From: Taenia hydatigena
Taxonomy: Eukaryota > Platyhelminthes > Cestoda > Cyclophyllidea > Taeniidae
DNA length: 64,000 nucleotides
Assembly: GCA_036345935.2 (NCBI GenBank)
Contig: JADWOT020001740.1
Span: forward strand, 30,206-94,205
Direction of reading: 5' to 3'
Numbering within the stretch: the first letter of the stretch is position 1; each line of letters begins with the position of its first letter. Below the pieces are notes generated by a model that saw nothing but the letters and a program-made list of their open reading frames with translations, did not search any database and had not been told where the DNA came from. The translations under genes and the position numbers were made by a program. Below, piece after piece: positions 12,101 to 24,867 of the stretch.

Positions 12101-14649
12101 GCGAGGATACTGCACGATTTAATGCCGTACTTGCTTCTGCCCATTGTAGCATTCATAGTTCACGCCATATGGAAACGTTCTAAAACCTACCAATTGTTTT
12201 GTCCACTTTAAACTGCTTGGTTTATAGCCATCAATCGCTTAATATTGCATCTGTGACTGCAAAAGTGCACCACTGATGAGATGCGAAAATGAATTTTGAA
12301 CTTTAATGACTGGGAGAAAGACATTTGATAAGGACAGTACCAAAGACGGGCCAGTAAGACGAAGAATTTGTGCAATGCTTTACTGTTGAAATGGGACAAT
12401 CGCACACCTAGTGATGAAAGTTTTGTCGAAATTCTCCAGAGGAGAAAGGGAGACAGTGACCCGAGCAACCAAAGTTCGCAATAGAGTCCGTTAGCCCTGA
12501 CCCATCTGTCCAAAGAATTTTGAGGCAGAAGACGAGGAGACCAACGGGAAGCGCACTACATCGCTATCCATTGTGTAATAATTATGTCGACGGAGGCCAC
12601 TGTTTCACTACCCATAAGGACTGTATCGATGCTGTCACCTACGTTAATAAGCTTATAACAAAATAATTAGTCTGCTTGAGGATAGCGATTCAGTTCTCAC
12701 ATGTAGTGCATAATGTTCTGATGTCCTTTTCCAGAATGAATGCAGCTTTCTACAATAAGATGCAATTTTTGTAGCTGTATATCAATTGTCAACTAATCAA
12801 TTTTCGAAGATAAACTGCATTTTGTCTGCATACACTCGCAAAGATAAATTTTAGCAGTTGTTCAAAGGCCAAGCTTGATGGTGTGTTTTGCGTATCTTCA
12901 AAAATTCTTGAGGTTGGAAGATATTTGGTCGACAATGGTCCTTCAAGTTTGGCAGTTTCGCTGTCATCGGTCGTGCTTGGTATGTTGTCTTACGATGTGG
13001 TGGGCACGTTGTGCATTTTAATTGCGGCATTATTTTGGCAGGATAAGCTTTATTAGTTTAAGAAGGGAAGAAACTGTTTCATTTTAGGCTTCACGTAAGG
13101 TCAATGATAGTCCGAGCCTTAAGGGTGACAAGAATGTATTTGTCTATGGTGGCGCATCAAATGTGCTGCAAGGGATTGCTGGGAAAATGCCGGATTTGAA
13201 GTTGGAGTTCTGCCTTGCTCTCTGTTCCTGTGTAGAAGTTGGTGTGATCTGTGCTGCGTCTCAATGGATTCGTCGTCTGTCCTTTTCCGAGGTCGATTCA
13301 CAAATGCAATGTGACGGCTACATTTTCCAAATTGATGCGACAACCATACCGGTCGAAGTTGTCGTGTTGATTGGACGCAGATATGGCTGCAGTGCCCTAC
13401 GAAAGGGTACTTGAATATTTTCTTCTCCACTATAACTTTAGTAGACGCGATCCGAACAAGCCTAGACCAACGTCGTCGGCGTATCAATCCGCCGCCTTGA
13501 TTGGCATTGTTTCTTTAAGTCTCAGTTTGTTCCTGCAGATTCGAGGATGCTCCTCGAATGAAGTATTTGGTAGTGCAGGTGATAGGTGGATGCAAACATC
13601 GAATTTTACGGCACAGAATGGGGAAGACTGAACAAAAGAAGCAGCACATCAGCTGTGTTTCCTCCAAGTCTGCAAAGGACAGGTATTTCTTTGAGGCTGT
13701 GTCACCGTCGAAAGGCGTTTTTACGATCAGCGTTCGCTGATGGAATTTTGTTGAAACTGTTGGAGGACTGCGAAGTAGGGTTCAAGTGGTGCCGCGTCGT
13801 GACTCCTGCGCTGTGAATGGTAGGCGAAAGGGCCATGTAAACGAGTGTGATGGCTATGGATGCATGGAGGAAGTGACTCGCCGATTGATAGGTACGTATA
13901 AATGCACGTTTATTTATATTTGTAACGTCTCTGTTTATGCATGCCATTTGCTTTTTATGCACTTTGATGAGGTGTGAAGCCTTAGTGCGAGGTGTAGTCC
14001 TTTACATCGGCCAGAGTCACTATGTATTTTATGGGAATCCAACGTTGGTATAGAAGTAACTGTGTCTCTTTCCCATTTTCTACTCGTTCCACTTGTTTGT
14101 TGTCATCATTTGTTTGGGTGCCTTAACCCGGCAGTGGTATGCTTTAATTGTTGACAGTTCTAACTTTTGTGCTCATTGACATCTGGTAATGCTGTTAGCT
14201 GCATTTATCCATTTCGCGCGTCTTGCTATCGCTTTTCGCTTAGAATAGTAGATGGCGTACGTTCGCCCGTTGATCTTATTTTATTCTAACCTAACCGTGA
14301 AAGGTCGCGCCTTCAGCTGATTTGAATAAATATGCATATACTTTTTGGGGATTTTGATTGTAATAAGTTGTTAGTGTTCATTACAAAGCATGTTAAATTC
14401 GTGGTTACCATTATTGAGTGTACTGGATGATGGTGGGTGGAATACGGCAATTTGCTTCATAGCAATTTAGTGTTTTCTGCCAAAATCGGAACAGTAAAGT
14501 GGGCACTACGCGCAGTTGCATCAAGTGAGTAAATTCCAATGTACTTGTGGTTAGAAAGCTTGCTGCTGCTCTACTTCTTCGCATTGCCTTGCGAGTTTAG
14601 GGAGGGCCATCTCGTTATTTAATGTCCATTTTTACGTGCGCTAAAATTT

Positions 14650-14837
14650 NNNNNNNNNNNNNNNNNNNNNNNNNNNNNNNNNNNNNNNNNNNNNNNNNNN
14701 NNNNNNNNNNNNNNNNNNNNNNNNNNNNNNNNNNNNNNNNNNNNNNNNNNNNNNNNNNNNNNNNNNNNNNNNNNNNNNNNNNNNNNNNNNNNNNNNNNNN
14801 NNNNNNNNNNNNNNNNNNNNNNNNNNNNNNNNNNNNN
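14650..14837. other. Assembly gap
   Basis: 188 undetermined bases inside the left outer arm. Frames read across it are meaningless. Confidence 1.
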
Positions 14838-15389
14838 CGACGCATTTTTCTGAGTGCATTGCTTTATTTCGATTGCATTATTGCTGCTAAGAATGCTTAG
14901 GATGCTTTGCCGTGTCAGCTGTCATGTTTACGTACGGTACTTGTTCCATTGTTTTAAGCACACGCGCACACATGGCAGGTCTATTGTACATACATTGTAC
15001 ATTGTGTCTGTCGCACGAGTGCTTTTTTTTGCGGTGCGCCGCCTTTCTTGTGGTATGTGTATGACAGTGATGAGAACCTGGATGGGACAGTCGTCGCAAG
15101 TAGCGTCTTGTCCCCGCCTTTCCTTCTGATCATGGTGTCCTTTTCTTCCATCAAACCTATCATGAGTGTTGTTTTGAGACGACTACTTCGCAAATTATTT
15201 TTTTATTTGTATGCATCGCTGTTCTTTTATTCACTTGTTCGATCATTTAGTAGAGATGTGGAGGTAGAGTCTAGGTGAGGCGGTAAAGCTAGTGTGGGCT
15301 GTCCAATGACTTCTTACGTCATTGCGTTTATCTCAATCTCTTCATCCGCCGACCCACCTACATACCCGCCTACCTGATGATTTTTTCGA

Positions 15390-15535
15390 CTATCCATCTG
15401 TTCACCCGGCCCTTTGTCGACCTGCAAAGCGTGTGGCGGTCAATTTGGGCTGCATGCGGTAGGTATATGAGACTGACTGAGGCGGACCTGTCCATAGTGT
15501 TCATAGAAAGAATTAAAGTAGTGGACAGTGAAAAG
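15390..15535 (+). pseudogene. Cys-rich relic, exon A, left outer arm
   Basis: Encodes SIWAACGRYMRLTEADLS preceded by a CxxC-like segment that is one base out of frame. The right arm (49,682-49,950, minus) encodes TCETCEGSIWAACGR and RLTEADLS in one frame. A GTAGGT donor-like site follows the TGC codon. It belongs with the pieces at 15,654, 15,744, 15,970 and 17,814, all on the same strand and in the same order as in the right arm. Confidence 0.45.
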
Positions 15536-15653
15536 CTAGGATGTTAGAATGCACCTTAGTCAATCGAATGTAAAGCTTCTGGGGGAGGTGAAAACACCGA
15601 TTTTACACCGGTAGATTACTCACTTTGCCGATTGAAGGCAAGGGAGGCGGGCA

Positions 15654-15720
15654 GGTGTCAAGTGCTGTGGCTGCAAGGATGCGAGTGCTGCTAGGCCACA
15701 CCAGGCACCCACGGATGTCG
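15654..15720 (+). pseudogene. Cys-rich relic, exon B, left outer arm
   Basis: After a gggcag acceptor, the frame reads VKCCGCKDASAA and then diverges. The right-arm counterpart (49,508-49,583, minus) reads VKYCGCNDASAAEDEMHQCC with a GTAAGG donor-like end. Confidence 0.4.
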
Positions 15721-15743
15721 AATTGAAGTGGGTCAAATTAGCA

Positions 15744-16100
15744 CAGAACTGTGCCGATGGCTTTTCTTGTGCCCCTGAATCCATTTTCCTATGGAGCGAG
15801 GGGAATGGCTACTCTAACAAGTAAGTATATTATCTGTTGCACAAGACTTGGTCTTCAAGTAGGGGAGTGCGCAAGACGGTGATGGCTGGTTGTGTTTAAA
15901 ATCATCGAACGCATGCAATGGAGTTGCGTGCCTCAACGCCGACCCGGACTAATCCATATGGACACGGGATTCATAACGAGTATCAGTGTTGTCAGTCTGC
16001 ATCTCTCTTAGGGGTCGCATTATTAAGCGGTCAGTGTCGATCCACAGGGTTGCAGGACTCATTCAGGGATCATTGCTTCGAACTGTGTCCATCACAATAG
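15744..16100 (+). pseudogene. Cys-rich relic, exon C and C-terminal part, left outer arm
   Basis: Starts after an AG with QNCADGFSCAPESIF, then GNGYSNK and a premature TAA. The right arm continues through YGICC. The shape (C, G, C, spacer, CC) resembles lustrin/WAP-type small disulfide modules, but this is only a resemblance. A second frame from about 15,970 encodes YQCCQSASLLG and FRDHCFELCPSQ and ends at TAG 16,098-16,100, at the same place as the right-arm copy. Several frame changes make this non-functional. Confidence 0.5.
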
Positions 16101-17116
16101 GCATGAGACATCGTCAAGTGCTTGACGCGTAGTGTTTTTACAACTGACCTCAGCGTTATTGTTTCTTCCCACTGTGCCATCGTTCTTGTTTTTTGTTGGT
16201 AGGCATGAATTCACTCCTTTCTTTTAGCATGAAAAGCTCTCTTATTATCGTTAGAATGATTAACAATTCAATTGTGCTGTTTCCTGTATTTTTCATACAT
16301 TTTTTATTTGCCCATGCTTAGCGCTTTGCTAGGTTTTGGTTAAGTAGCGTCTTTTTTAGATGATTTTGAGGATGCCGATTGAAAGCCAACAATTCGTTAT
16401 TCTCGTTATTCGGTTGGCACTATCCTTTTGCTAATTTTATTCATTCTCTCGATTTCCTCGCAAAACCTAATGCTTTCGAAAAGTAGTTAAAAGGCGATTG
16501 TTTAGCAAGGTGAAGACTCTTTTGCTTTTTGTTCGCTTGCGAAGAGTAGACAACAATCCATTCACAGAATCATGGTAGAACGTTAGGGTTTTTGTGTCTC
16601 AAATTCAACTATCGTGTGTAAAGCTAAGTAGGTTGATTTCATTTTTGTAGTTGTAAGTTGCAGTGATTCTGCCAGACCAGGCATTTAATTTCTGTCATTT
16701 GGTTCATCAAGCAATTTTAGCGTAGCTTCCCTTTTCCTGTCTCCAAGCTTGAAATTAACTCATTAGTAGGTTTAAATTTTCTATCTCTTTTTAGCTTTTA
16801 ACCTCCGAAAGTAATTATTTTTTGGCGACTCAGACTTACGTTCCGTTGTGAATTCGTTTTTTCTGTGCTATTTTTGCCTCGAGCCTATAATTGCTTGCCA
16901 CTCCTAAAGGGGGGATATTTTCGAGAAGACCTTATACATTTTATTTGTAATAGTTGTTCCTTGTCCTGTTCCCTAAGCTACTCCTCGATGTGTACTGTTT
17001 TTTCTCATGGTGCTCCCTGCGATTTTCACTCCCACTTGCAACTTCGTCCTAGGTTATAGACAGATTTAGCGTGTTTAGTATTCTTTACAACCTATGAATC
17101 CAGCGTTTGTCTTCAT

Positions 17117-17368
17117 GTGGTAAGACGAGTGTTTGCGGTACACACTTCATTGACGCAAACCATTTGGAAATGTTTGTTCCTAATTGCAATCCAGCTGACG
17201 ACGACAGCCAGACCGCAGCACGTGTGTAACGTGGTGTGCAGAAGGGAGAGTTTCATGGCTATCGTATCACTTCTGCTTTTTACACATCCCGATTGTGATG
17301 TCCTTTTGGGTGGATGCAAGATAGGAGAAGATGCTCTAATAGGAGGCGTACCTGAAGGCATTGAGTAG
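17117..17368 (+). CDS. Conserved ORF in outer arm, left copy
   Basis: 83-codon frame (no ATG at its 5' end, so an exon if real) encoding a hydrophobic run CLFLIAIQL, HVCNVVC and a C-terminal DALIGGVPEGIE before TAG. The right arm (47,787-48,044, minus) has the same frame and stop with a 6-base in-frame difference in an ACG run. Identity is about 91%, above the arm average. Base changes are not concentrated at third positions, so coding constraint is unproven. An antisense frame of 82 codons is also open in both arms. Confidence 0.3.
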   Translation: MVRRVFAVHTSLTQTIWKCLFLIAIQLTTTARPQHVCNVVCRRESFMAIVSLLLFTHPDCDVLLGGCKIGEDALIGGVPEGIE

Positions 17369-17813
17369 TTGTGTCAAGCAGACACTGGGAACTGTGAAGT
17401 TTACTTAACAAATAAAGGGTCTCAGGAATTACCACTGTATGGGTGAGCTGAAAACCAACAGTCTCGGGATATCCACTGACCGATAGACGCCTACATCGTT
17501 AAAGTGTCTAATTGCTGACTAGGTTGACGGCTCCTGCTTGTACGGGTATTCAAGATTGTAGATGCCTTCTTTCACAAGAAACTTTATTTACCACCACACT
17601 TCGTTGTACACAGGCACTGGCACTGGTTTGTGCCATTCATGATAAATGATGTCTATTTCTTGTATGGCGTGACCTATCTCTTCCTGCTTCGCGTGACACC
17701 TCTGCACTATAATTGCTCATGCAGATGTAGAACCAGCACCTTTGTCTGAAACTTATTTCCTCCTTAGTTATAGAGGCTTTCCCAAATGCATGCTTGCTGT
17801 TTCCGTTTCGCAG

Positions 17814-17950
17814 GTTCAAATGTCGATGGTGTGTGGATTGAATGCTGGCGAGAAGTCCGCCTGCCCAAAGCGGATTAAAAGTGCAATTTTTCGGTGTGGA
17901 AATACCGCTATCATCGTGAAGTCCATGAAAACCACGCGTCAAGAGGAAAA
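17814..17950 (+). pseudogene. Cys-rich relic, downstream exon, left outer arm
   Basis: A strong acceptor (tttccgtttcgcag) is followed by a frame with CWREVRLPK that an extra base disrupts. The right arm at 47,204-47,384 (minus) reads CRREIRCPKWIISAICRCC with NTAIIV shared. The overlapping 164-codon plus frame (17,742-18,236) has no counterpart in the right arm and is probably chance. Confidence 0.4.
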
Positions 17951-18821
17951 TGGGACACAGGAATGGTCATCTCTGTCTTCTGGCATCACTTTGATGTTGA
18001 ACAGCACAAACTATCCAAATCCTGAATCTCCAGTGTTCCTGATGCCTACATCTCCCCATTCAGGCTGTGATGATATCTCCACAGTGTTGTGTTCCTCTTC
18101 ATTTTTATCATTAGCAAAATTAAAAATGCTACTCATTTGTATTTGCTTCTTCGCAAACAAAGGAACGTGGGTGTTGAATGAGTTTGTGCAGGTGATAATA
18201 AGTTGGCTTTTCGATCGACGTGGCCGAGGTGTGTGAGGTGTGGTGGTCCACTGTGATATGCCAGAAGAGTCTCCAGATTGTGGTGGAAGTGCAGTAGTCA
18301 CATTTTGCTACGACCGAATCATTAAATAAAAGTGACTGTTTAGCGCACCACTTTTGTGTTGAATGGTGAGTGAGTACACAAACAGTGCATAATGGTTTAG
18401 GCTAGGTTTTGGCAAGTCTAAGTTGATTCGAATAATAAATTATAATTGCTAGGACAGATGAGATGACATGTTATCAAACGGTTAACGTAATGACGTCAAT
18501 TAGAACTGTTTTTTATATAATCATGGGTATGTTGGGCCAATGGGCCGCCCAAAACGTCACTTGTGTCCACTTCCGTATGCCAAAGCAATTCGACATAAGG
18601 AATCGCTGCAAGTGCAATGAATAAATTTTACTTAACTTGGGCACATGCGCTTAATTAGTTATGGATTTCGTTCTAATAATATCTATGAATCCTAATCATT
18701 GGATCCTGCATATCGAACGCAATACATCATGTAGCGTTTAGGGCCGAAAATAAATGCACTTGAGGTTTATAATTTCTAACACACAATTCAACTGCAGATT
18801 GCGTATTTCGTTAAGTAAAGC

Positions 18822-18892
18822 AAGTCTTTAAGCTGATCAAACGGCTCATCATTTTGAGGTCATCATCGGTAACTGCTTTCCATCTCGTTGGT
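18822..18892 (-). other. 72-bp conserved core, left-arm copy
   Basis: Inverted copy of the core at 46,347-46,418, with more changes, including ones that break the shared frame after DGKQLPMMTSK. Confidence 0.55.
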
Positions 18893-20259
18893 AAATTTGG
18901 TCCTTTGATACACTAAAACGTCGTGATTTTGGCAGGAGAGGGCCGTATATTTTTAAAGGCTTATCCTACTTTCTGGGAATAGTTTTGTAAAAATGAGCTT
19001 GCGAGGCATGAATTTCACTGGAACGTGTCGCGTCTGACTGGAGCATAATTTGCTAATCATGAGTTCTCTACCTAGCGATTTAGGGTTGGAATTCTGCCTT
19101 TGGCGTCACTTCGCATACAACTCAGGTAAGAATAAATTCCATTTTATGGTTCCTTACCATACTTGTCATGCATAAACTAACAACAGCTATTTACTATGCC
19201 TTGCATTGCTCTTTATCCAAGATATTAGTCGTTAATGTGCAGTGAAATCGCTTTATACAAATATCTGTGGCACGCATATCTCTCAACTACGTTAAAATCT
19301 TAGTCAATTTTAGTTATTTAATAGCTTTAGAGTTGTAGCTAGAAGCCTTCAAATAAGGCGAAAAAAGGATTTATTCACGAAAGAGCTGCTCACCGAATGG
19401 TATTAGATTTGGACTGGTAGCCTTAATCAATGTATGCATAGGGCATAAAATGATGAAAAGTGCCAAATTAGCCCAGATGCCCTGCGATCTAAGTATTCCT
19501 CGCGTTGGTCCTAAAGTGATTCCAATAAGGCCCCAGCTGTTATCTTGACATGGTGCCAAAAGCGTAGGTCTCCTCCGAAACCATAACATTTGGGGCCATT
19601 CGGCTCCACCAAGAGTGTGCAGTAATAAACAGCCAGGATGAATGGATATTACACTTCCGCATAATTGGTTCATTCCAATCTAATGCACGGATTTATGGCT
19701 AGATCAGAATAGTACGAGTTAGACTAGACCTGAATCAATCACGCTTTGCTCAAGACAAAATCGTGTTTGAACAAAGTTTAGCTATGACCATCGAATCTCC
19801 ATTTCTATCTTTCTGTCGCTTTGGTTTTTACGACACTACTTTGCCTCAGTTTCATCTCCTACTTCTACTCCCCCCTTCATTTAGCCTTTGAGGAGCAAAG
19901 GTGGGCGCGTTGCTCCAACTTCTTACTTTGTAATTTGTAAGCTACTCGAAATCCTACTTGCTCATCTCACTATCTACTCCTTATATTCTTTTTGTACAGA
20001 ATTTCTCTGTCTGACTTTCCACTCTAGACCACCCGCTCCAACTTCTACCATGTATCTACGCCTCTCTGTCTGTTTGCCTAAGTTTGTGTATATTGTGTAT
20101 ATATTGGGTTGCCGCCTGAATTGATATCTCACAAAAACAGTCAACTCAAATCGACATTTTCGTCCTGAGCGCAATAAAGTCTCTTTGGCCATTCTATCTC
20201 AACTCTACACTTTGCCAACATGTGGACACGGCACATGAAACTAACAAGACTCATGCATC

Positions 20260-20950
20260 ATGTGGAGAAAATTTGTCTCCTGCAAGACGCAATAGGTGTG
20301 CGGATAGGGTGCAGTAGGCGACAAAGAAGACAGTCTCCGAAGATGCGTTGAAGTAAGACATGAGAAGGGAGGCATAGACAAGAGAGTCTTTGCCTTTCCA
20401 TGTGTACTTTGGTCCCTAATGTCTGCGATAAAGAAAGAGCAGACCTCAACTTACATTACTGCAGGCCAAATAAATATGTTAAGGCGAACTTAAGTTTTAC
20501 CGCATAAGACGCCCGTGGGGATGAGGCATGCTCGATAGATGAGAACTTGGCGACCCGCCCATAAATATTGCTATTGAGCTAACGAAGGGGCATTCCTGAT
20601 GCGTACTCCTACTTCTGTGCTTGGATTAATTGTTGTTTTGCATTACGAAACGCAATGGTGGTCTATGCGTTTTTTTAGCAGGGGTTGGATAGCATGAATT
20701 ATTGGCTGAAGGGGATAGGAAATGATTTAGATGGAGGTGAAGGGACGAGGAGTCGCCGATGTGGAAGGAGTAAGGGTGGACATGGACAGAAAAGGGTTGG
20801 AAATAGACGCAGTAGGATGACTCCCCACATTGCTCTGGTGTGGCCTTCTTTACTGCTTTCGATGTTTCTACCATCTATTCCTGAACTGATTCAATCGCTT
20901 ACTCATCTGGACTCGTGTCTGGGTAAAATTTGAAAAATTCGTCCTAATGA
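20260..20950 (+). repeat. Orientation-switched copy of 44,350-45,030
   Basis: Inside a left arm that otherwise matches in reverse, this segment matches 44,350-45,030 and 3,130-3,960 in the same orientation. Shared landmarks are GAAGATGCGTTG near 20,340, the TGGTCTATGCG block near 20,650 and CTCATCT near 20,905. Confidence 0.75.
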
Positions 20951-21099
20951 TACGTGTACTGCCTAGTCATAGCTCCCTTTCTATGTAATTATGCTGGATG
21001 TCGAATGTGAAAATAGTGAATTAACGCATGCAAGTGAATCCCGGGAGCAGAAGGTAGCACTAGTAGAGGAAGGGGTGTTAGCACCAAAGATCACCCCTT

Positions 21100-21434
21100 A
21101 TTTTAATGATATTTATCTGTTTTCGCCCTTTTGACGTCTCTGAAATGAAGAATTGAAAGTCTTGGAGTGATGAGGAGATGGAGAGGGTTGCGACGGAAGT
21201 AAGGGATACAAATACGGCTGGGAGCAAGAATGAAAAGAGGCTGGAGAGAGACACCGATGAATAACTGAATGTCAAGAACGGCACCGCGGCAAAGCAGGAT
21301 GAATAAATGTAGGCGTGCAACACGTAGAACAGCATGTCTGACAGTCTGTCGTGTGGTAGACCAATTTGAACCTGACACGTGCGAATCGATTGCAACCACT
21401 TGTAAGTGGCTTTGAGGGAAAAGGCGTCACTCAC
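21100..21434 (-). pseudogene. YKWL/HFRD repeat pair, copy 1
   Basis: The minus-strand frame has ATYKWLQSIRTC near its start, and the ending HFRD lies in another frame. It pairs with 24,667-24,867. The shared DNA at both ends suggests an old duplicated exon. The middle part differs in length. Confidence 0.25.
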
Positions 21435-22069
21435 TTTTAGGCTTTCGTGACTTGATTAAGTTATGTGCATCACAGTGCATGCAAAGGAGGAGGAAGAGAA
21501 TGAGAAGTACCACCGATACTAATGTGCTTTGGCCTAAATGCGTTGACTCGTTGTGACTGTTTGTCCTCGGCTTTTTTGAGGAGACGCCTATTATGCATTG
21601 GCAACTCACTCCTTGTGACTAATATGGCGCGAGCGAAGGTGCGTTTCTGCAGATTACTCCAATTTCATGCAAAGACTAGTTGTTGCCTTACACCAGGGAG
21701 TGCGATGGTAGTGAGCAAACCTCACCAACCTGGGCAAAGCGATATGATTTTTCGGCCGCAAGCGACAAAGAATGATTGGGTGCGAGGCGAACCCGAGTGG
21801 TTTACGGGGAGTAAGTAGAGGAAAGGATGGGAAAGGCCAACATGGGGATGTCTCTGTTGGCCCACTTTTCTAGCCATGTATTCGAGAGGATTATGCAGAA
21901 GTCAATTTATGGAAGGAATCTAAGTTTCTATTGAACGTCACACTCGAAGACGCTACTCATAGTTCTACCCTGATGAGTGAAGCACACTAGGATACCAGTT
22001 GTGACGAAAATAAGGATAAGGAGAAGGAAGGGAAGATAAAGCATGGCAGAAAAGAAGCTAATGGCATAA

Positions 22070-22206
22070 CTTATCCATAATTTGTGTGCTTTTAGTCTCT
22101 TTTGGTCTTTTGACGTTAAAACGATGAAGCGTGCGGTCGGAATTATCAGAGAGATTGAGAAAGAAGCATTGGCGATGGAGGCTGAGAAGCAGATCAAAGG
22201 TGAGTA
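22070..22206 (+). CDS. Possible charged-helix exon
   Basis: The frame contains MKRAVGIIREIEKEALAMEA followed by EKQIK and a GTGAGT donor that overlaps a stop. It is strongly helical and charged, like a coiled coil. No partner exon found, so this is a weak call. Confidence 0.22.
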
Positions 22207-24666
22207 GCTACCAAAGGAGTACTGATGCACTGAATAAGAATTGGGTGGTAGGAACGATGATAACTTGGGAATCAAGATGAATGGTAGAAGGTGAGAGGGT
22301 GCCGTATGATTTATTGTTTTTTTCACTCAATCGGCGGTTCGTGATGTCTGGTGGTTTCTTAGAAGCAAATAGCATTTGTCTTTGTGCTTCTTCACCTCAG
22401 CTGACACTCATGCATCATTGCGCGTGTAACAGAGGCAGAAGGCAATGCAAAGTACTATTGATACTTGTGTGCTTTAAAGTGCTCCGCATCACCTAGATTG
22501 CCAAACCTTGATTTCTTTTCTGCCATGGCTACCAGATAAGAGTGCGAAGGAGAAGCAACTTGTATTTTTCCATTTTTGGCAGCACAAGAATCAAAGGTTG
22601 GAGTGCTAAGGACTCTTGACAACAAATAACTGTGATGACTAACCAACCGCTAAAGCTTACATCAATTAGGGGAATTGTGAAGGCTCGCCAAATAAGTGTC
22701 ACCCATGTAAGATAACAAAAATATATGCCTTTAAATCTATCAGAATTACTTCTTCTTCAATTGCATGGACCATAAATTGCGCGACGCATTTCCGATTGCT
22801 TGCCAACTGAGTAACTGATTTGTGATGAGAAGCAGTTTTGCATTGCAGTGTTTGATGGTTAAACTCAAAAATCATTCAGCCACTGCCTCGATAGTCTACA
22901 CTTTCTTTTATTCCAATCGCGGACGAAGATGTTCCCTACAAGCCTCTTCAGAAGACCAAGCATTTGTTGCTGCAGTACATCTAGTCGGTAGTATTTGAAG
23001 AAATTATGAAAACCTGATGCATGGCAGCGCAAGATCTCCTCCCGTAAAATAACCTCCTTTCAGCCTTTGCGTTTGGATGAGATCTAGACACCGCGTTAGT
23101 TTTTTTTTCATCCTTAATCCTTCATTTCCTTTTAAGCGATGTTCCTCATCACTTCATGTCGTGTGATGATAGCTTGGGTTGAAGAGGTATGAAGATCTGA
23201 GAACTTGAAGTTCGATGGAAGGGATGGTAATGGATTTCGAGTTGCTTGCTTCTAGAGTACAAGCAATTCAGCAATGTATGTCTTCTTCAAGTATATTAGT
23301 GGGTCTATGTAGATAATGTTTGCAGGCTGTAGAGGATCACTAGGAATGACACCATTCTAAGGTTCTAATTTGGGCGTGGGGATATGCAAGCTGTTGCCTA
23401 CTAAGATCGAAGAACGCGTAATTTGGCATTTTGGACATTTGTAAAGTCTTCATGCATCGCAGATTTGCATTTCACCCTAGGTAACAAAATTCTACATAAA
23501 AAGATCTTCGGTCCTATTTGCATTGGAAATGATTATCTCCTGCCCTACTTCAATTGTGCTTTAATAAAAGACTATTTATCGAATTGGACCACTTTTGCCA
23601 ACCGGCTACCCATTGTGCTTACACTGACCCCTACGTAAGGCGAAGCAGAATGGTCTTTCACTTTATGTCTTTGCGGCACGAATATTATCAACTGGATTCA
23701 CACTTTTAAACAAGATCCCAACTCAGAAGGCAATGATTGGTCAACCTCCGCCAGACCGTTAATTGCACAACTATGCCGATTTCTACTGCGTCCAATCAGC
23801 GCAACGCAGCGAGCGCGTACTTGGCTCAGTTAAGCCAATCGCCTTCGAAGCTGTAGTGGGCAATAACGCAGCATTGTGTGTGTTTTAGAGCATCTTTGGA
23901 TTTTGCAAAACCCTTGCCTATCAATTATCTCAAGTGTGTGCACTTGCAAATTTCTCCACAATCAACTCGTATTATGAATATCGCCTTTTGATAAGGCTCT
24001 GCAAGACTACTGAACCTGTCAGAAATAAAGAGCGCATGGGCTCAATGCCATATGCAAAAATCCCTTTTAGTTGCTCCCTGACTTATTTGTCTTTTTAAAA
24101 ATGCACATGAATTATTAATGAATTTCCATCTAATGAGTACGGAAATTCTTCTTTAGCTAGATTAACGCCGACACCATGGTAGCGAACAGGTTGAAAAATG
24201 AGGCAATCCTAGTTTCTAAGTCGCCCATGTGACGCATTTAAGATTCTGTCTGTGCGTTCTCAATTGCTAATCCAAACACACTTTGAAGCGCGTAAATTAC
24301 ATCTCCAGTGAGTGACGAAACGAATAGGTGGTAGTGGGGATTTGTTTCAATGCACTTTTCTAATGATCAGCAGTCAGCACACGCCAATCAAGCGACTGAG
24401 TGAAGGTCATTGACCTCTAAGAAGTAAACTGCCTTCCACTTTCTGTAACTCCAATTCACTTGGACAACACCTAGCCAGTAAAACGCATCCACTCTGCTCA
24501 CCCCTGAAGCATACAATGCAGAGGTGAAAGATAGAATAGCTAAACTCATTACATGCATGCAAAACTGGATTCAAGACAGTTTTTGATGTCAACCTGACCG
24601 CACCTCCTCCGTATTCCGTCAGCTGTGAAAGTTGGTACTACGATGGGGGAAGGGAAAATAAAGATG

Positions 24667-24867
24667 CTAACATTTGAGCATTGTAATATCGTCTCTGAAA
24701 TGAGGGATGTAGCAGAAACAAAGTCGACCCCTCCGATCTTCAATGCCATTCTTCGGGGTTAATGATGGCTGCGGGGTGGGTAAACTCGGGCAGGAGCGAC
24801 TGAGACCAAGCCATTTGTAAGCGAATTGCTTAGGGTTGACTTCGATAATCATTAATTTCTCCCTCAA
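24667..24867 (-). pseudogene. YKWL/HFRD repeat pair, copy 2
   Basis: 66-codon frame with FAYKWLGLSRSC and ending YIPHFRDD. It matches 21,100-21,434 at its ends only. Confidence 0.25.

Larger units (their letters stand above)
6420..20090 (+). repeat. Outer palindrome, left arm
   Basis: Inverted relative to 43,690-64,000. Anchor pairs read by eye: 6,590-6,700 with 63,540-63,660; 6,935-7,280 with 62,990-63,290; 7,310-7,630 with 62,680-62,980; 8,600-8,930 with 56,410-56,720; 10,000-11,800 with 54,060-55,960; 12,800-13,500 with 52,400-53,160; 13,830 with 52,050; 14,240 with 51,630; 15,250-18,300 with 46,970-49,960; 18,780-18,900 with 46,340-46,450; 19,690-20,090 with 43,690-44,090. Identity is roughly 70-85%, with many small indels. 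No intact gene is visible. Confidence 0.9.

Noticed and set aside
14615..14900. Frames spanning the run of undetermined bases
   Set aside because: They are open only because the gap has no sequence.
17742..18236. 164-codon plus-strand frame
   Set aside because: The left arm is one base out of frame relative to the right arm here. The right arm has no such frame, and the Cys-rich exon lies in another phase.
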